Counted from the first letter of the stretch, positions 1 to 9,560 are shown. The stretch is 64,000 bases of DNA from Bacteroidota bacterium (GCA_018266875.1 JAFDZR010000005.1:1-64000), one strand, 5' to 3'. Program-made: numbers and translations. Notes: generated by a model from the letters alone, not told the origin.

Positions 1-129
1 TCCGGCAATTTATCACCAGTGGGCGATTTTTTTTTGCTTCTTTCTTTTGATCATGCAAAAGAAAGAAGGTAAATCTGAGCATAATTGAAATTTACTATAT
101 AATCTTATACAACGTTTGGGACACTATTG
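1..129 (+). repeat. Dispersed structured repeat, copy A (left end cut by window)
   Basis: Three blocks are shared, in the same order, with positions 8900-9015. They are GGCAATT..TCACCAG (4-19), a hairpin with a perfect 13-bp stem (37-49 with 56-68, 6-nt loop), and AACGTTTGGGACACTATTG (111-129, one mismatch to the other copy). The stem sequence differs between copies but stays fully paired. The element lies in the 280-bp region before the PpiC lipoprotein gene. Its left part is outside the window. Confidence 0.75.
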
Positions 130-280
130 GGTCAATTCCAAAAATCTTTGAAGAAAAAATGCTTTAAATTGTCAAGAAGAAAGAAAACAATCTGCATCGC
201 GAGGTTATTTTCTTGGCTTTCAATTCAGCAGGTAAATAAGTATTTTAACCGATTAATTTAAAAATAAGCAAACAATTTAA

Positions 281-2038
281 ATGTATAAAAAGAAAAATTA
301 TCTTGGGTTTATTTCGTTTTTGATCTTGATTTCGATGATAACGATAGTGGCATGTTCATCCAAAAAGAAACAGGTGGTTGCAGAGATAGGTGATGAAAAG
401 ATATATCTTGAGGATTTTGAAAATCAATATCTTAAAACCGTTAACAATCTTGATTCCGCAAAGAATTCAAGCATGGAAAAGCGTCTTGAATTTCTTGATC
501 TTCTAATTAAATACAGACTGAAGGTCAAAGACGCCAGGGAAAGAGGTCTTTTACAGTCTGAAGATATACAGAATGACCTCAAACAGTATAAAGAGAATTT
601 CTTAACGTCATTTTTAATAGACAAGGAAATTGTAGAACCAAACATAAAAGATCTTTACGATAAAAAGGAATATGAAGTAAGAGCTTCTCATATCCTCATA
701 AATCTCCCGATGCAGAATATGACTCCGCAGGATTCGATAGATGCTTATAATAAAGCTGCTGAAGTCTTGAAAAAATTAAAGGACGGAGAGGATTTTGCAA
801 AAGTTGCAGCGGATTATTCGGATGATAATTCCGCCAAACAAAACGGAGGTGACCTGTATTACTTTACCGCAGGTATGACTGTTCCTGAATTTGAAGACGC
901 ATTATACAAGCTGAAAGTCGGCGAATATACAAAAGAACCCGTCAGAACAAGTTTTGGTCTGCACATTATCAAGCTTACTGACAAGAAAAAAAGAAGCGAA
1001 GGCATCAGGGCTTCACATATTCTTATACAGGATCAGAAAGACAGTCTGGGAAAGGTGATAGATTCAATCGGTACATATAATAAAGCCAAAGAAATTTTAA
1101 ACAGAATAAAAGGCGGGGAAGATTTCGGGAAAGTTGCTTCAGAGGTTTCCCAGGATCCCGGTTCCGCACAGAAAGGCGGTGATCTGGGCTTCTTCGACAG
1201 AAGAAGAATGATACAGCCGTTTGACAGCGTAGCATTTACTTTAAAGGTCGGAGAAGTTTCCGGACTTGTGAGAACTCCTTACGGATGGCATATTATCAAA
1301 GTCACTGAGATCAAACCTTATTCTTCTTTTGAAAAGCAAAAGGAAAATCTGAAGGGTGATTTCAAAAAAGGTCCGTTATTCAAAACTGATTATAACAATT
1401 ATATTGACAAACTCGTTAAGGATTTCAAGTTTGAAATAAAAGATGACGGTCTTGGATTTTTAGTTTCAAAATTCGACAGCAATAAAACTCTTACAAGCTT
1501 TAACCTTGATACAATGTTCACATCCGAACAGAGACTGACAGTGATTGCAACCTACAAAGACGGTGAGATCAAAGTAGATGATATGATACTTTATTTAAAC
1601 AAGAACAGAGATGCAATGACAAGTCTTGCAAATCCCGAAACGCTCAGAAAAGTGATCAGAGGAGCTGCGGAGATGCCGCTTCTTTATAAAATGGCTATAA
1701 AGGAAAACATTGAGAAAGACCCTGAATACATTGCTCAGCTTACGGAATACGAAAACGGTCTTCTCAGCTTCAAAGTGGATCAGGAAGAGTTATGGAGAAA
1801 GATTAAAATAAATCCCGAGGATCTGCAGACTTATTACGATCAGCATAAAGATAAGTACTCATATACAGACAGCAACAAAGTAAAGACAAAACCTTTTGAG
1901 GACGTAAAGTCGGAAATTTCAAATACGATACAGCAGGAGAAATTCAAGGAAATGGAAAAAGAATTCGTTGAGAACTTAAAGAAGAAATATCCTGTTAAGA
2001 TAAACTCATCCGTATTACTTGAAGCTTTTAAAGAATAA
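281..2038 (+). CDS. Peptidylprolyl isomerase lipoprotein with two PpiC domains
   Basis: This is a periplasmic foldase of the parvulin/PpiC family. A hydrophobic N-terminus (about 8-24) ends in a lipobox with Cys25, so the protein is probably lipid-anchored. Two rotamase domains are visible, at about 130-230 and 241-338. Each starts with R-A-S-H-I-L-I and ends with G-x-H-I-I-K, the classic PpiC borders. The last ~240 residues are charged and helical, with no clear match, and end in a segment resembling the C-terminal helix of SurA-type chaperones. The next gene starts 2 bp after the stop and is also SurA-like, so the two probably form one operon for folding outer-membrane or secreted proteins. 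The ATG start is the only one that keeps the signal sequence intact. Confidence 0.9.
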   Translation: MYKKKNYLGFISFLILISMITIVACSSKKKQVVAEIGDEKIYLEDFENQYLKTVNNLDSAKNSSMEKRLEFLDLLIKYRLKVKDARERGLLQSEDIQNDLKQYKENFLTSFLIDKEIVEPNIKDLYDKKEYEVRASHILINLPMQNMTPQDSIDAYNKAAEVLKKLKDGEDFAKVAADYSDDNSAKQNGGDLYYFTAGMTVPEFEDALYKLKVGEYTKEPVRTSFGLHIIKLTDKKKRSEGIRASHILIQDQKDSLGKVIDSIGTYNKAKEILNRIKGGEDFGKVASEVSQDPGSAQKGGDLGFFDRRRMIQPFDSVAFTLKVGEVSGLVRTPYGWHIIKVTEIKPYSSFEKQKENLKGDFKKGPLFKTDYNNYIDKLVKDFKFEIKDDGLGFLVSKFDSNKTLTSFNLDTMFTSEQRLTVIATYKDGEIKVDDMILYLNKNRDAMTSLANPETLRKVIRGAAEMPLLYKMAIKENIEKDPEYIAQLTEYENGLLSFKVDQEELWRKIKINPEDLQTYYDQHKDKYSYTDSNKVKTKPFEDVKSEISNTIQQEKFKEMEKEFVENLKKKYPVKINSSVLLEAFKE

Positions 2039-2040
2039 AA

Positions 2041-3321
2041 TTGAGAATTTTAAAAATAACTGCAATACCCGTATTTCTGTTTCTTGCTACAATTTTGTAT
2101 TCACAGCAGGAAGGAGACAGGATCCTTGCGATAGTCGGAAATGACATTATAACCGAATCGGATTTTCAGTATCAGATTCAGTTGTATGCGCGTCAGAATC
2201 AGCTTACTGAAATTTCCCCGTATGTCGTCCAGCAGATCTTTCAGTCCATTCTTACAAATAAAATAATACTTGCCAAAGCCGAGCAGGACAGCATTGTGAT
2301 AAGCGAGGATGAAATTAACAGGGAACTTGACAACCGTATTAAAACGCTTATTTCACAGGTAGGCTCGGAAGAAAAACTGCAGGAAATGTATAACATGTCG
2401 CTGACGAAGATAAAAATTCTTCTGCGTGATGACCTTTCCAAAAACATGAAAGCCGAAAAGCTGAAGAGACAGAAATTTTCAGGCAATATTAAAGTATCTG
2501 ACAGGGAAATAAAGGATTTTTTCGAAACATACAAGGACAGCCTTCCGCAGGTGAATGAAGAGTTTGAGATAGCAACGATCCTGCTTGAGAGGAAAGTAAG
2601 TGAAGCTGAAAAAAAAGAGGCGAAGAGAATTGCAGAACAGATCCTGGACAGTATAAAGAACGGCGCAGATTTCTCGGAACTGGCCCGGAGGAATTCACAG
2701 GATTCGCTTTCTGCAATAGAAGGCGGTGATCTTGGATATGCAAAGAAAGGTACATTTGTAAAGGAATTTGAAGACGCTGTTTTCAGTCTATCACCGGGCG
2801 AAGTATCAGGTGTAGTCGAAACGGAATTCGGCTATCATATAATTAAGCTGAATGAGAAACAGGGTGATAAGGTTAAATCACAGCATATACTGATTCGTTT
2901 TCCGAAATTTGAATCATCAGATTTTGAGACGATTAATTTTTTAGATGAACTCAGAACCAGGATCATCAGCGGTGAAATTACTTTTGAAGATGCTGCAAAA
3001 CAGTATTCCCAGGACCCCCAGGCGAAAAAGACCGGAGGATATGCGGGAAAAGTCTCCGCCGAACTGCTGGACAGTTCGACCGTTGAAAAATTAAGACTGC
3101 TCTCAGCCGGACAGATCACCAACCCTATAAGAGTAGGTTCCGATACACAGTACGGATATGAGATCATAAAACTTATCGATATAATCCCTCCGCATAAACT
3201 TACACTTAAAGATGACTATGAGCGTGTAAAAGCTTACGCAGCCAACTTTAAGGAAAACAAAGAAATGGAAAAATGGATAAACGAACTCCGCGAATCCATC
3301 TATGTGGATGTAAAAATGTAA
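2041..3321 (+). CDS. surA: SurA-like periplasmic chaperone/peptidylprolyl isomerase
   Basis: This is a periplasmic chaperone for unfolded outer-membrane proteins. It has a signal peptide (about 1-21), a SurA N-terminal domain (about 22-150; the D-R-I-L-A-I-V-G-N-D-I-I-T-E-S-D signature is typical) and two PpiC domains (about 173-270 and 280-378). This is the E. coli SurA order at nearly the same length (426 aa). The start is TTG, 2 bp after the stop of the preceding PpiC lipoprotein, and no ATG in frame would preserve the signal peptide. The tight spacing implies co-transcription and possibly translational coupling. The symbol rests on domain order, not on an alignment. Confidence 0.85.
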   Translation: MRILKITAIPVFLFLATILYSQQEGDRILAIVGNDIITESDFQYQIQLYARQNQLTEISPYVVQQIFQSILTNKIILAKAEQDSIVISEDEINRELDNRIKTLISQVGSEEKLQEMYNMSLTKIKILLRDDLSKNMKAEKLKRQKFSGNIKVSDREIKDFFETYKDSLPQVNEEFEIATILLERKVSEAEKKEAKRIAEQILDSIKNGADFSELARRNSQDSLSAIEGGDLGYAKKGTFVKEFEDAVFSLSPGEVSGVVETEFGYHIIKLNEKQGDKVKSQHILIRFPKFESSDFETINFLDELRTRIISGEITFEDAAKQYSQDPQAKKTGGYAGKVSAELLDSSTVEKLRLLSAGQITNPIRVGSDTQYGYEIIKLIDIIPPHKLTLKDDYERVKAYAANFKENKEMEKWINELRESIYVDVKM

Positions 3322-3464
3322 AGTTTGGTTTCGGGAAAAATTCACAAACAGGAAATTTTCCGGAATGTTTTCGAAGGAAGAACAGAGTGAAAAGACCTGA
3401 TTTCATGTTCTCAATTTGTATGCTGTTAAGTATTCTTTTAACTTCTTAAAACCAACCTGAACGG

Positions 3465-5582
3465 ATGAATTTTACATTTGACGCAGAATACGGAATTTTT
3501 TATGCAGTATTGCTTCTCATCATTTCAGCTGCCGTTTCATATTTCTATTACAGAAAAACAGTCCTGAAAAATACAACGGGAAAATTTCTTACATTTTTAA
3601 GAACTGTAACCGTATTTCTTTTTCTGCTTCTTCTTCTGTCACCCGTTATGTCATTTATCATGAACATTTCCCCTTCACCCAAGAATGTATTTCTCATTGA
3701 TAATTCTCAGAGTCTTCTGATTGAAAACAGGAATGAATTGCTCATCAGCAAACTCAGCAATGAACTTGATGTCAAAGGAGCCGGAAATTCCGATAATCTT
3801 TATTTCCTCTTTTCCAAGGATCTTATAAAGGAGATAAAAAAGAACGAAATTAAGGACATTAAATATAATGATATAAATAACTTCGGTACTGATCTGTCTT
3901 CATCTGTCAGCACTCTTCAGGAAAAATTTTCCGAAAGCAATATTTCAACAGTAAATGTAATCTCAGACGGCATCATAAACGAAGGAGGCAATCCTCTGAA
4001 ATTTGCAAGATCTATGAATGTCCCTTTCAATTATTATCTGACAGGGGATACAATCCAGAAAAACGATGTAGTTATAAAAAATCTTTATTTTAATAAGACA
4101 GCTTTTGTCCGGAGCAATGTCCCTGTTAAGGTTCAGATAGACTCATACAATTACAACTCAATCCTGAATGTTCACCTTTATGAAGAGGGAAATCTGATTG
4201 ATACAAAACAGATAACCGTCAACGATAAAGCTGCATCATATGAAGTGAGTTTCAGCGTATTTTCTCCGGTAGATAAGATCGTAAAATACAGAATAGAAAC
4301 AGAGCCGCTGGAAAACGAGATCACGTTAAAAAATAACTTCAGGGAGTTTTTCATTAAGTTTACAGATAACAAATTCAAAGTGCTTTTGGTAGCGGGAGCT
4401 CCCGGACCTGATAATGCTTTCATTACGGAAGAAATGAAGATGATAAGCAATTTCGAGCTAACAGTCAGAACTCAGAAATCCGCCGGGGAATTTTATGAAG
4501 GAGCATTTCCGGAGAATGAAAAATTTGATTCCTATATTCTCCTCGGATATCCGACATCAGTTTCCGACCGGCTTGTTTTGAATAAAATAAGTTCTGATAT
4601 TGATAAAAGAAATTCATCTCTTATATTCATCGCAGGAAAGAATACCGATATGAGCAAACTAATGACGATCGAGGACAAGCTAAGTTTTAAGGTTGTATCT
4701 GCTTCTGATTATGAAGAGCTTACCGGTCTTGTATCGGTTGTCACTCCCGGTAATGATCTATTCGCAAATCAGGATCAGCTTCAGGGTGTAAGCAGGCTGC
4801 CGGATATTTTTAAGACGTCTTCCGTTTTCTCTGCAAACCCGTCATCCGATACTTATCTGCTCACTTCAAAAAATTCAGAACCTGCACTCATCATTGAAAA
4901 TACAGAAAACAAAAGATCCGCAGCGCTGCTGACATACGGATTTTATAAATGGAGACTGAATAAAAACAGTACCGGCGGCGGCGAACTTTTCAGGAATATG
5001 ATTTCCGGGATTTTAGTGGCTATTACCGATAAGGAAGCTCAGAAACATTTCACTGTCGAAACGGACAAACCCGTTTATTCAAAATTTGAAGATGTGGTAA
5101 TCAATGCTGTAATCCTGAATCACAGTATAAAGGGAAATGAGAAAATCAGAGTGAAGATCAGCGGGAACGGGGAAGAAAAAGAAACTGAACTTATTAGACT
5201 TAATGATCTGCATTATTCCGGCAGAATAAAAATTTCTGCCGAAGGGAACTATGATTATACTGCTGGACTTTATGAGGGTGATGAACTCATAGAAAATGCC
5301 GCCGGAAGATTTTCCGTTGGAGAGAATAACTTTGAGTATATTGAAACGCGCGCTGATAATTCCGTATTGAAAATTCTTTCTCTGGAAACCAAAGGCCAGA
5401 ACCTGACCGGCAAAACGAAAGATGAAATAAATAATATTCTAAAGGAAATGAATTCCGGATCAGATTATGAATTCAGAACAGCAAGAAATATTGAACTTAA
5501 TGTAAATCCGTATTACCTTTCACTGCTGATATTTCTGCTTTGTCTGGAATGGTTCATGAGAAAAAGAAATAACCTACCCTGA
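3465..5582 (+). CDS. Membrane-anchored von Willebrand A-like protein
   Basis: I do not recognise a named family. Two N-terminal membrane segments (about 8-28 and 40-65) are followed by a domain with two VWA hallmarks. One is a metal-site motif D-N-S-Q-S near residue 79 (DxSxS). The other is V-I-S-D-G-I-I-N-E-G-G near 165. A long extracytoplasmic region (about 200-680) follows, and a last membrane helix (about 683-699) ends in a short basic tail. The layout resembles the large VWA/glutamine-amidotransferase-like membrane proteins that accompany BatA-type proteins in Bacteroidota, but neither a MoxR ATPase nor BatA is nearby. It stands alone between the foldase pair and a T9SS cargo gene. ATG start, no obvious ribosome-binding site. 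Confidence 0.7.
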   Translation: MNFTFDAEYGIFYAVLLLIISAAVSYFYYRKTVLKNTTGKFLTFLRTVTVFLFLLLLLSPVMSFIMNISPSPKNVFLIDNSQSLLIENRNELLISKLSNELDVKGAGNSDNLYFLFSKDLIKEIKKNEIKDIKYNDINNFGTDLSSSVSTLQEKFSESNISTVNVISDGIINEGGNPLKFARSMNVPFNYYLTGDTIQKNDVVIKNLYFNKTAFVRSNVPVKVQIDSYNYNSILNVHLYEEGNLIDTKQITVNDKAASYEVSFSVFSPVDKIVKYRIETEPLENEITLKNNFREFFIKFTDNKFKVLLVAGAPGPDNAFITEEMKMISNFELTVRTQKSAGEFYEGAFPENEKFDSYILLGYPTSVSDRLVLNKISSDIDKRNSSLIFIAGKNTDMSKLMTIEDKLSFKVVSASDYEELTGLVSVVTPGNDLFANQDQLQGVSRLPDIFKTSSVFSANPSSDTYLLTSKNSEPALIIENTENKRSAALLTYGFYKWRLNKNSTGGGELFRNMISGILVAITDKEAQKHFTVETDKPVYSKFEDVVINAVILNHSIKGNEKIRVKISGNGEEKETELIRLNDLHYSGRIKISAEGNYDYTAGLYEGDELIENAAGRFSVGENNFEYIETRADNSVLKILSLETKGQNLTGKTKDEINNILKEMNSGSDYEFRTARNIELNVNPYYLSLLIFLLCLEWFMRKRNNLP

Positions 5583-5618
5583 ATAAATTTTTAAAAATCA
5601 GATTCTGATATAAATTAA

Positions 5619-6911
5619 GTGAAAATAATCACTGCCATATTAATAATAATTTTATTTTCAGCTTTTAAAGCCGAAGCGGGCGACAGTTACTGGATCGTGC
5701 AGCAGTCGCCGGTAAAAAATAATTTTACTTCCTGTTTCTTCACGGATTCAACTTACGGATGGATAGCAGGGGATTCGGGTGTAATAATTCATACTTCCGA
5801 TAACGGAGCTGACTGGAATGTTCAGATAACCGGCATCAGAAATAATATTTACGATATTTTCTTTGTCAGCAGAGATGTGGGATTTGCGATTGCATGGGAA
5901 CTTGATGCAACTCCGCCTAATTATTACGGCTCGGTTATACTTTCTACAACTAACGGCGGAATGAACTGGAATGCTGTCTCTTTTCCTGATTCAAATGTTT
6001 TTCTTAATTCTGTATTCTTCCGTGATCCAATGAACGGATATCTTGCCGGTTCCGGTGGAAGTCTATATTATACTTCTGACGGAGGAATAATCTGGAATGC
6101 TGCTGCAGTGGATTCCGGAATTGTATTCGGATTTCCCGTCAGAAAAATAAAATTCTTTGACAATGATTACGGTCTTGCAGTTGGCGGAGCGGTTGACATT
6201 GCCGGAATTGTATGGAAGTCAACCAACGGAGGCAGGTCATGGAGAACAATTATCGTCGGACCTGAACCGATAAACGATTTTACTTTTCTTGATAATAAAA
6301 ACGCATTAGGAGTAGGAGGAGATTTTGAATACGGCTCCAGTAAGATCGAATCTTCCGACGGAGGATCAAACTGGCTTTACAGTGAATTTCAGGTGTTTGG
6401 AATTGCAAACACAATTGCATACAGAACACAAAATGAAGCTTGGGTTTCACTCGGCATAGTGGACAGTTTCCTGGTGACCACAAACGGCGGAGCTTCATGG
6501 GAACTTACAGGTACGCCGCTTCAGAGCAGGATATACAGAATAGTCTTCCCTGACCGAAGAAACGGCTGGGCTGTAGGAAATGACGGGATTATACTCAAAT
6601 ACAATTCTTCCTTAATAGGGATTGAAAATAATTATTCATCTGTTCCTGAAAATTTCATTCTGTATCAAAATTATCCCAATCCCTTTAATCCGGAAACAAG
6701 TATCAGATATGATCTCAGAAAAACTGCTTTTGTCACTTTAAAAATATTTGATATCAGAGGAAATGAAATCGGACAGCTTGTTAACGAAATTCAGCGGCAG
6801 GGAAGTTATAACATAAAATTTAAAGATGAAAATTTACCGAGCGGGATTTACTACTGCAGACTTACCTCCGGAAATTACTCTGAAACAAAAAAAATGATGC
6901 TGATTAAATAA
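5619..6911 (+). CDS. Secreted YCF48/BNR-like beta-propeller protein with T9SS sorting domain
   Basis: A signal peptide (about 1-20, cleaved after A-E-A) precedes repeats of about 45-50 residues. The repeats carry T-x-N/D-G-G-x-x-W and x-G-W-A-x-G-x-x-G elements, typical of photosystem II stability factor (YCF48)/BNR-type propellers. The last ~85 residues form a T9SS type A sorting domain: N-Y-P-N-P-F-N-P near 351, then V-x-L-x-I-F-D, and a lysine-ending tail after M-M-L-I. The protein is therefore exported by Sec, then carried across the outer membrane and cleaved. GTG start at 5619. The ligand is unknown. It is convergent with the next T9SS cargo gene. Confidence 0.85.
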   Translation: MKIITAILIIILFSAFKAEAGDSYWIVQQSPVKNNFTSCFFTDSTYGWIAGDSGVIIHTSDNGADWNVQITGIRNNIYDIFFVSRDVGFAIAWELDATPPNYYGSVILSTTNGGMNWNAVSFPDSNVFLNSVFFRDPMNGYLAGSGGSLYYTSDGGIIWNAAAVDSGIVFGFPVRKIKFFDNDYGLAVGGAVDIAGIVWKSTNGGRSWRTIIVGPEPINDFTFLDNKNALGVGGDFEYGSSKIESSDGGSNWLYSEFQVFGIANTIAYRTQNEAWVSLGIVDSFLVTTNGGASWELTGTPLQSRIYRIVFPDRRNGWAVGNDGIILKYNSSLIGIENNYSSVPENFILYQNYPNPFNPETSIRYDLRKTAFVTLKIFDIRGNEIGQLVNEIQRQGSYNIKFKDENLPSGIYYCRLTSGNYSETKKMMLIK

Positions 6912-7276
6912 GGATTCATTGAAAAATCTTTAGTGTTCGATGTTCAATGTTAAAAAATATCTATGCACCGCTGCAGACGTAAATGAGCGGAGCAGTCTTT
7001 ATCAAAAAAAACTGAATCGAGAATTTGGCAGATGTATGTTGTTGTTGACCAAAAAGTTTGATTTAGTTAAACTTTTTGAAACAGCAGCATCAGAATTATC
7101 CTGTCATCTGAATATAATCCATACCTTACGATATATTCACGTTCTCTCCGTCTCCGGTGGATAAGCAGTTTAGATTTATTTTAAACAGAGTTTCATAATG
7201 AACTCTGTTCCCAAACAGAGTCTGCTGTCTAAAGGGAAATTTGTTTATTTTAAATATTCTTAAGCGGCAAATGTCG
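6912..7276. other. Convergent intergenic region with overlapping inverted repeats
   Basis: No credible gene lies here between the ends of two convergent genes. Positions 7184-7192 (AACAGAGTT) pair with 7201-7209 (AACTCTGTT). The second arm can pair instead with 7214-7221 (AACAGAGT), so two mutually exclusive hairpins are possible. They may act as a shared terminator or be a repeat remnant. The related string CAGAGTCTG recurs near 9488. Confidence 0.5.
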
Positions 7277-8659
7277 TTACTTCAGCAAAATCATACTTTT
7301 CGTATCTGAGAAATTCTCTGCTGTTAAAGTATAAAAATAAATCCCGCTTGCGAGATTTGATGCATCAAACTTATATTTGTAATTTCCGGTATTTAATTCA
7401 TCATTAACAACAGCCGTAATTTCCTTTCCCGACATATCAAAGATCTTCAATGAAATATATCCTGATTTTGAAATACTGAATTCAATATTTGTCACAGGAT
7501 TGAAAGGATTCGGATAATTTTGTAAAAGTTTATAATCTCTAATTATTGTATTAGTATTTGAGATCATGGTAGTGCCTCCATAGTGCATGGTTAATGTTTT
7601 CAAATTATTACCTTCGTAATATCTTCCTACAGTCCAAATATCACTAGTGGAAACTCCGCTCATATATAGCATGCTGGACTCGTTCGGAAGAGCAGCACTA
7701 ATTGTATTCCAGCTGGTTCCGTCATAATGCGCAAACGAAGATCCTGCAGACCAGATATCATTTGGTGAATTATGAACGATACCTGCACCTCCGCCTCCGC
7801 CCGGACTGTATTCAACTGTCCAGGAGCTGCCATTGTAATGCAGGAAAAACACTCTGTACTGAGTGCCGTCATTGTACTGACCTGCAACCCAAATATTATC
7901 AGATGCAACAATGTCTATCTGATACAGAAAGTTTTCCAATCCCGGCTGAGGTACCGTAACTAAATCCCAGCCAGAGCCGGTTTTGTGAAGCATCATTGCC
8001 TTATAAGTTCCTGCAACAGTTCTTGAATACCCGGATGCCCAGATATCATTTGATGAAAGACCTTTTATATTAGTAATGGTATTGGATCTGTTAGCAGATT
8101 GGTTAGGAGTTGATTCAATATTCCAGCTTGAGCCATTCCAGTGTGTTATTAATGTGCCTTGAGTAGGTCCGGGTGCTCCGACAGCTTTATATCCACCTGC
8201 ATAAATATCTTCAGGTCCGAGTACGGCGATACATTGGAATGCAGAACCTCCTGTCACTGTTGGAGTTGATTGCTGTGTCCATGAACTTCCGTCCCAGTGA
8301 AGAGCCATCATTTGCGGTGTTCCGAAATCACTTTTATAACCAACTGCATAAACATTATTAGCAGACAAACCCTGAACGGCATTTAATACATTGGTCTGTA
8401 ATCCCGGACTAGGGGAATTTATTACTGACCAGTTAGCACCATCCCAGTGTTCTGTTAAATTCAGAGAAGGTAACAAACCAGATTCTCCAACTGCCCAAAC
8501 GTCGTTAGATGAATTCGCCCATACTCCTCTTAAAAGGTTACGGGCGTTATCCGGATTCGGGCTTGGAACGAAATTCCATTGTTGCGAAAAGCATGATGAG
8601 GTTATTGTAAAAATCAGAAATACGAAAAATGTTTTTAGTGCTTCAGCTCCTATTTTCAT
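7277..8659 (-). CDS. Secreted repeat protein with T9SS sorting domain
   Basis: A signal peptide (about 1-25, F-V-F-L-I-F-T-I-T-S-S-C-F-S) is followed by about seven repeats with the pattern W-D/N-G-S-S-W-x(n)-S-x-x-D-I-W-A-x-G/V-G. This is a Trp-rich beta-propeller-like architecture. The C-terminus is a T9SS type A sorting domain with N-Y-P-N-P-F-N-P near residue 380 and the L-A-S-G-I-Y-F-Y motif close to the end. It is a probable cell-surface or released protein, and its substrate cannot be told from sequence. The gene is monocistronic: convergent with the propeller gene on one side, with the structured repeat element in its upstream region on the other. Confidence 0.85.
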   Translation of the reverse strand: MKIGAEALKTFFVFLIFTITSSCFSQQWNFVPSPNPDNARNLLRGVWANSSNDVWAVGESGLLPSLNLTEHWDGANWSVINSPSPGLQTNVLNAVQGLSANNVYAVGYKSDFGTPQMMALHWDGSSWTQQSTPTVTGGSAFQCIAVLGPEDIYAGGYKAVGAPGPTQGTLITHWNGSSWNIESTPNQSANRSNTITNIKGLSSNDIWASGYSRTVAGTYKAMMLHKTGSGWDLVTVPQPGLENFLYQIDIVASDNIWVAGQYNDGTQYRVFFLHYNGSSWTVEYSPGGGGGAGIVHNSPNDIWSAGSSFAHYDGTSWNTISAALPNESSMLYMSGVSTSDIWTVGRYYEGNNLKTLTMHYGGTTMISNTNTIIRDYKLLQNYPNPFNPVTNIEFSISKSGYISLKIFDMSGKEITAVVNDELNTGNYKYKFDASNLASGIYFYTLTAENFSDTKSMILLK

Positions 8660-8783
8660 AATATTTGTTTTAAGTATTTTTATAAAAAAACAATACTGTC
8701 CAAATTAATTTTTAATCATAAGAAATGCTTTAATATTTAAAATCTTTTAAACTTTTTGATATATTTTGTCAAACTATCCGCCT

Positions 8784-9015
8784 GTGAATTATTGCCGTTA
8801 AGAATTCGTGATAAATTGCGTCAATAAAATTTCCCTGTCCGAGAAATTTGCGCAGCAAATTTTGAGTTGGAAATTTTATCGCAATTTTTCACGAATTTAG
8901 GCAATTATTCACCAGCGGCGACTTTTCTTTGGTACTTTCTTTTGGTCGTACAAAAGAAAGTACGTTTACTCCAGTAAATTTTGATTTCTTAAACTAAACG
9001 TTTTGGACACTATTG
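8784..9015 (+). repeat. Dispersed structured repeat, copy B (complete)
   Basis: From left to right the element holds a long imperfect inverted repeat (arms 8784-8834 and 8869-8913), whose loop contains a perfect hairpin (8844-8851 with 8855-8862). A second perfect hairpin follows, with 13-bp arms 8932-8944 and 8951-8963 and a 6-nt loop. The conserved right end is AACGTTTTGGACACTATTG (8997-9015). The right half matches copy A at the start of the window, with compensated changes in the 13-bp stem. No ORF spans it. It lies upstream of the T9SS cargo gene that starts at 8659. Confidence 0.8.
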
Positions 9016-9526
9016 ATAAAAAAATTTTTTACACTTAATTTTTTGATTTAAATTACTAATTATATTTTACATACTTCAAATTAAAATCCCCTCAAACTTA
9101 GAACTCAAGATGGTAAAATTATTAAATTAATATAGTGGAAAGAAGATATACTGTTTTAAGGGAATCAGGGTATTTACTTTTTTAAAAAATAATTTTCTGA
9201 TATTTAATTTGATTAGACTATAAGAATTCTCTTGAATGTTGAATGCTTAAAGAGTCTGTAAGAATTTTGAAATATATTTCAGGCGTAAATACCGGAATCC
9301 TGTTAAATAAAAGAAGAGGTAACAAAGGAAAGATTCTCTGCAGCAATGACTTTGTATCCGCATTTTATAACTTCTTTCCTTTATTAATGATTGTTGATCT
9401 TTTAATGCAGTTTGATAAGATTATGAAATGATAACTACAGCTGAAATTACAAGGAACAAAGTATCTAAAAAGAATCCCGGTCCCAGGCAGAGTCTGTTAC
9501 GATCAGGTAGAAACGACAACGGCGGA
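9016..9526. other. Non-coding AT-rich stretch
   Basis: This region separates the structured repeat from the terminator of the tetratrico-like gene. Two short overlapping frames (9243-9431 and 9428-9631) show no family resemblance, no start signal and AT-driven composition, so I do not call them. The string CCCAGGCAGAGTCTGTT near 9482 resembles 7211-7222 and may be a worn repeat. Confidence 0.5.
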
Positions 9527-9560
9527 ATAAAAAAACGCCGGATACTTTCATACCCGGCGT
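9527..9560 (-). terminator. Rho-independent terminator
   Basis: On the minus strand, ACGCCGGGTA (9560-9551) pairs with TATCCGGCGT (9544-9535, one mismatch), and a run of T follows. It lies 22 bp after the stop of the tetratrico-like gene and ends the minus-strand cluster. Confidence 0.85.

Noticed and set aside
6940-7164. Open frame of 74 codons after the propeller gene
   Set aside because: No family resemblance, no ribosome-binding site, and it covers a convergent intergenic area with hairpins. Most likely random.
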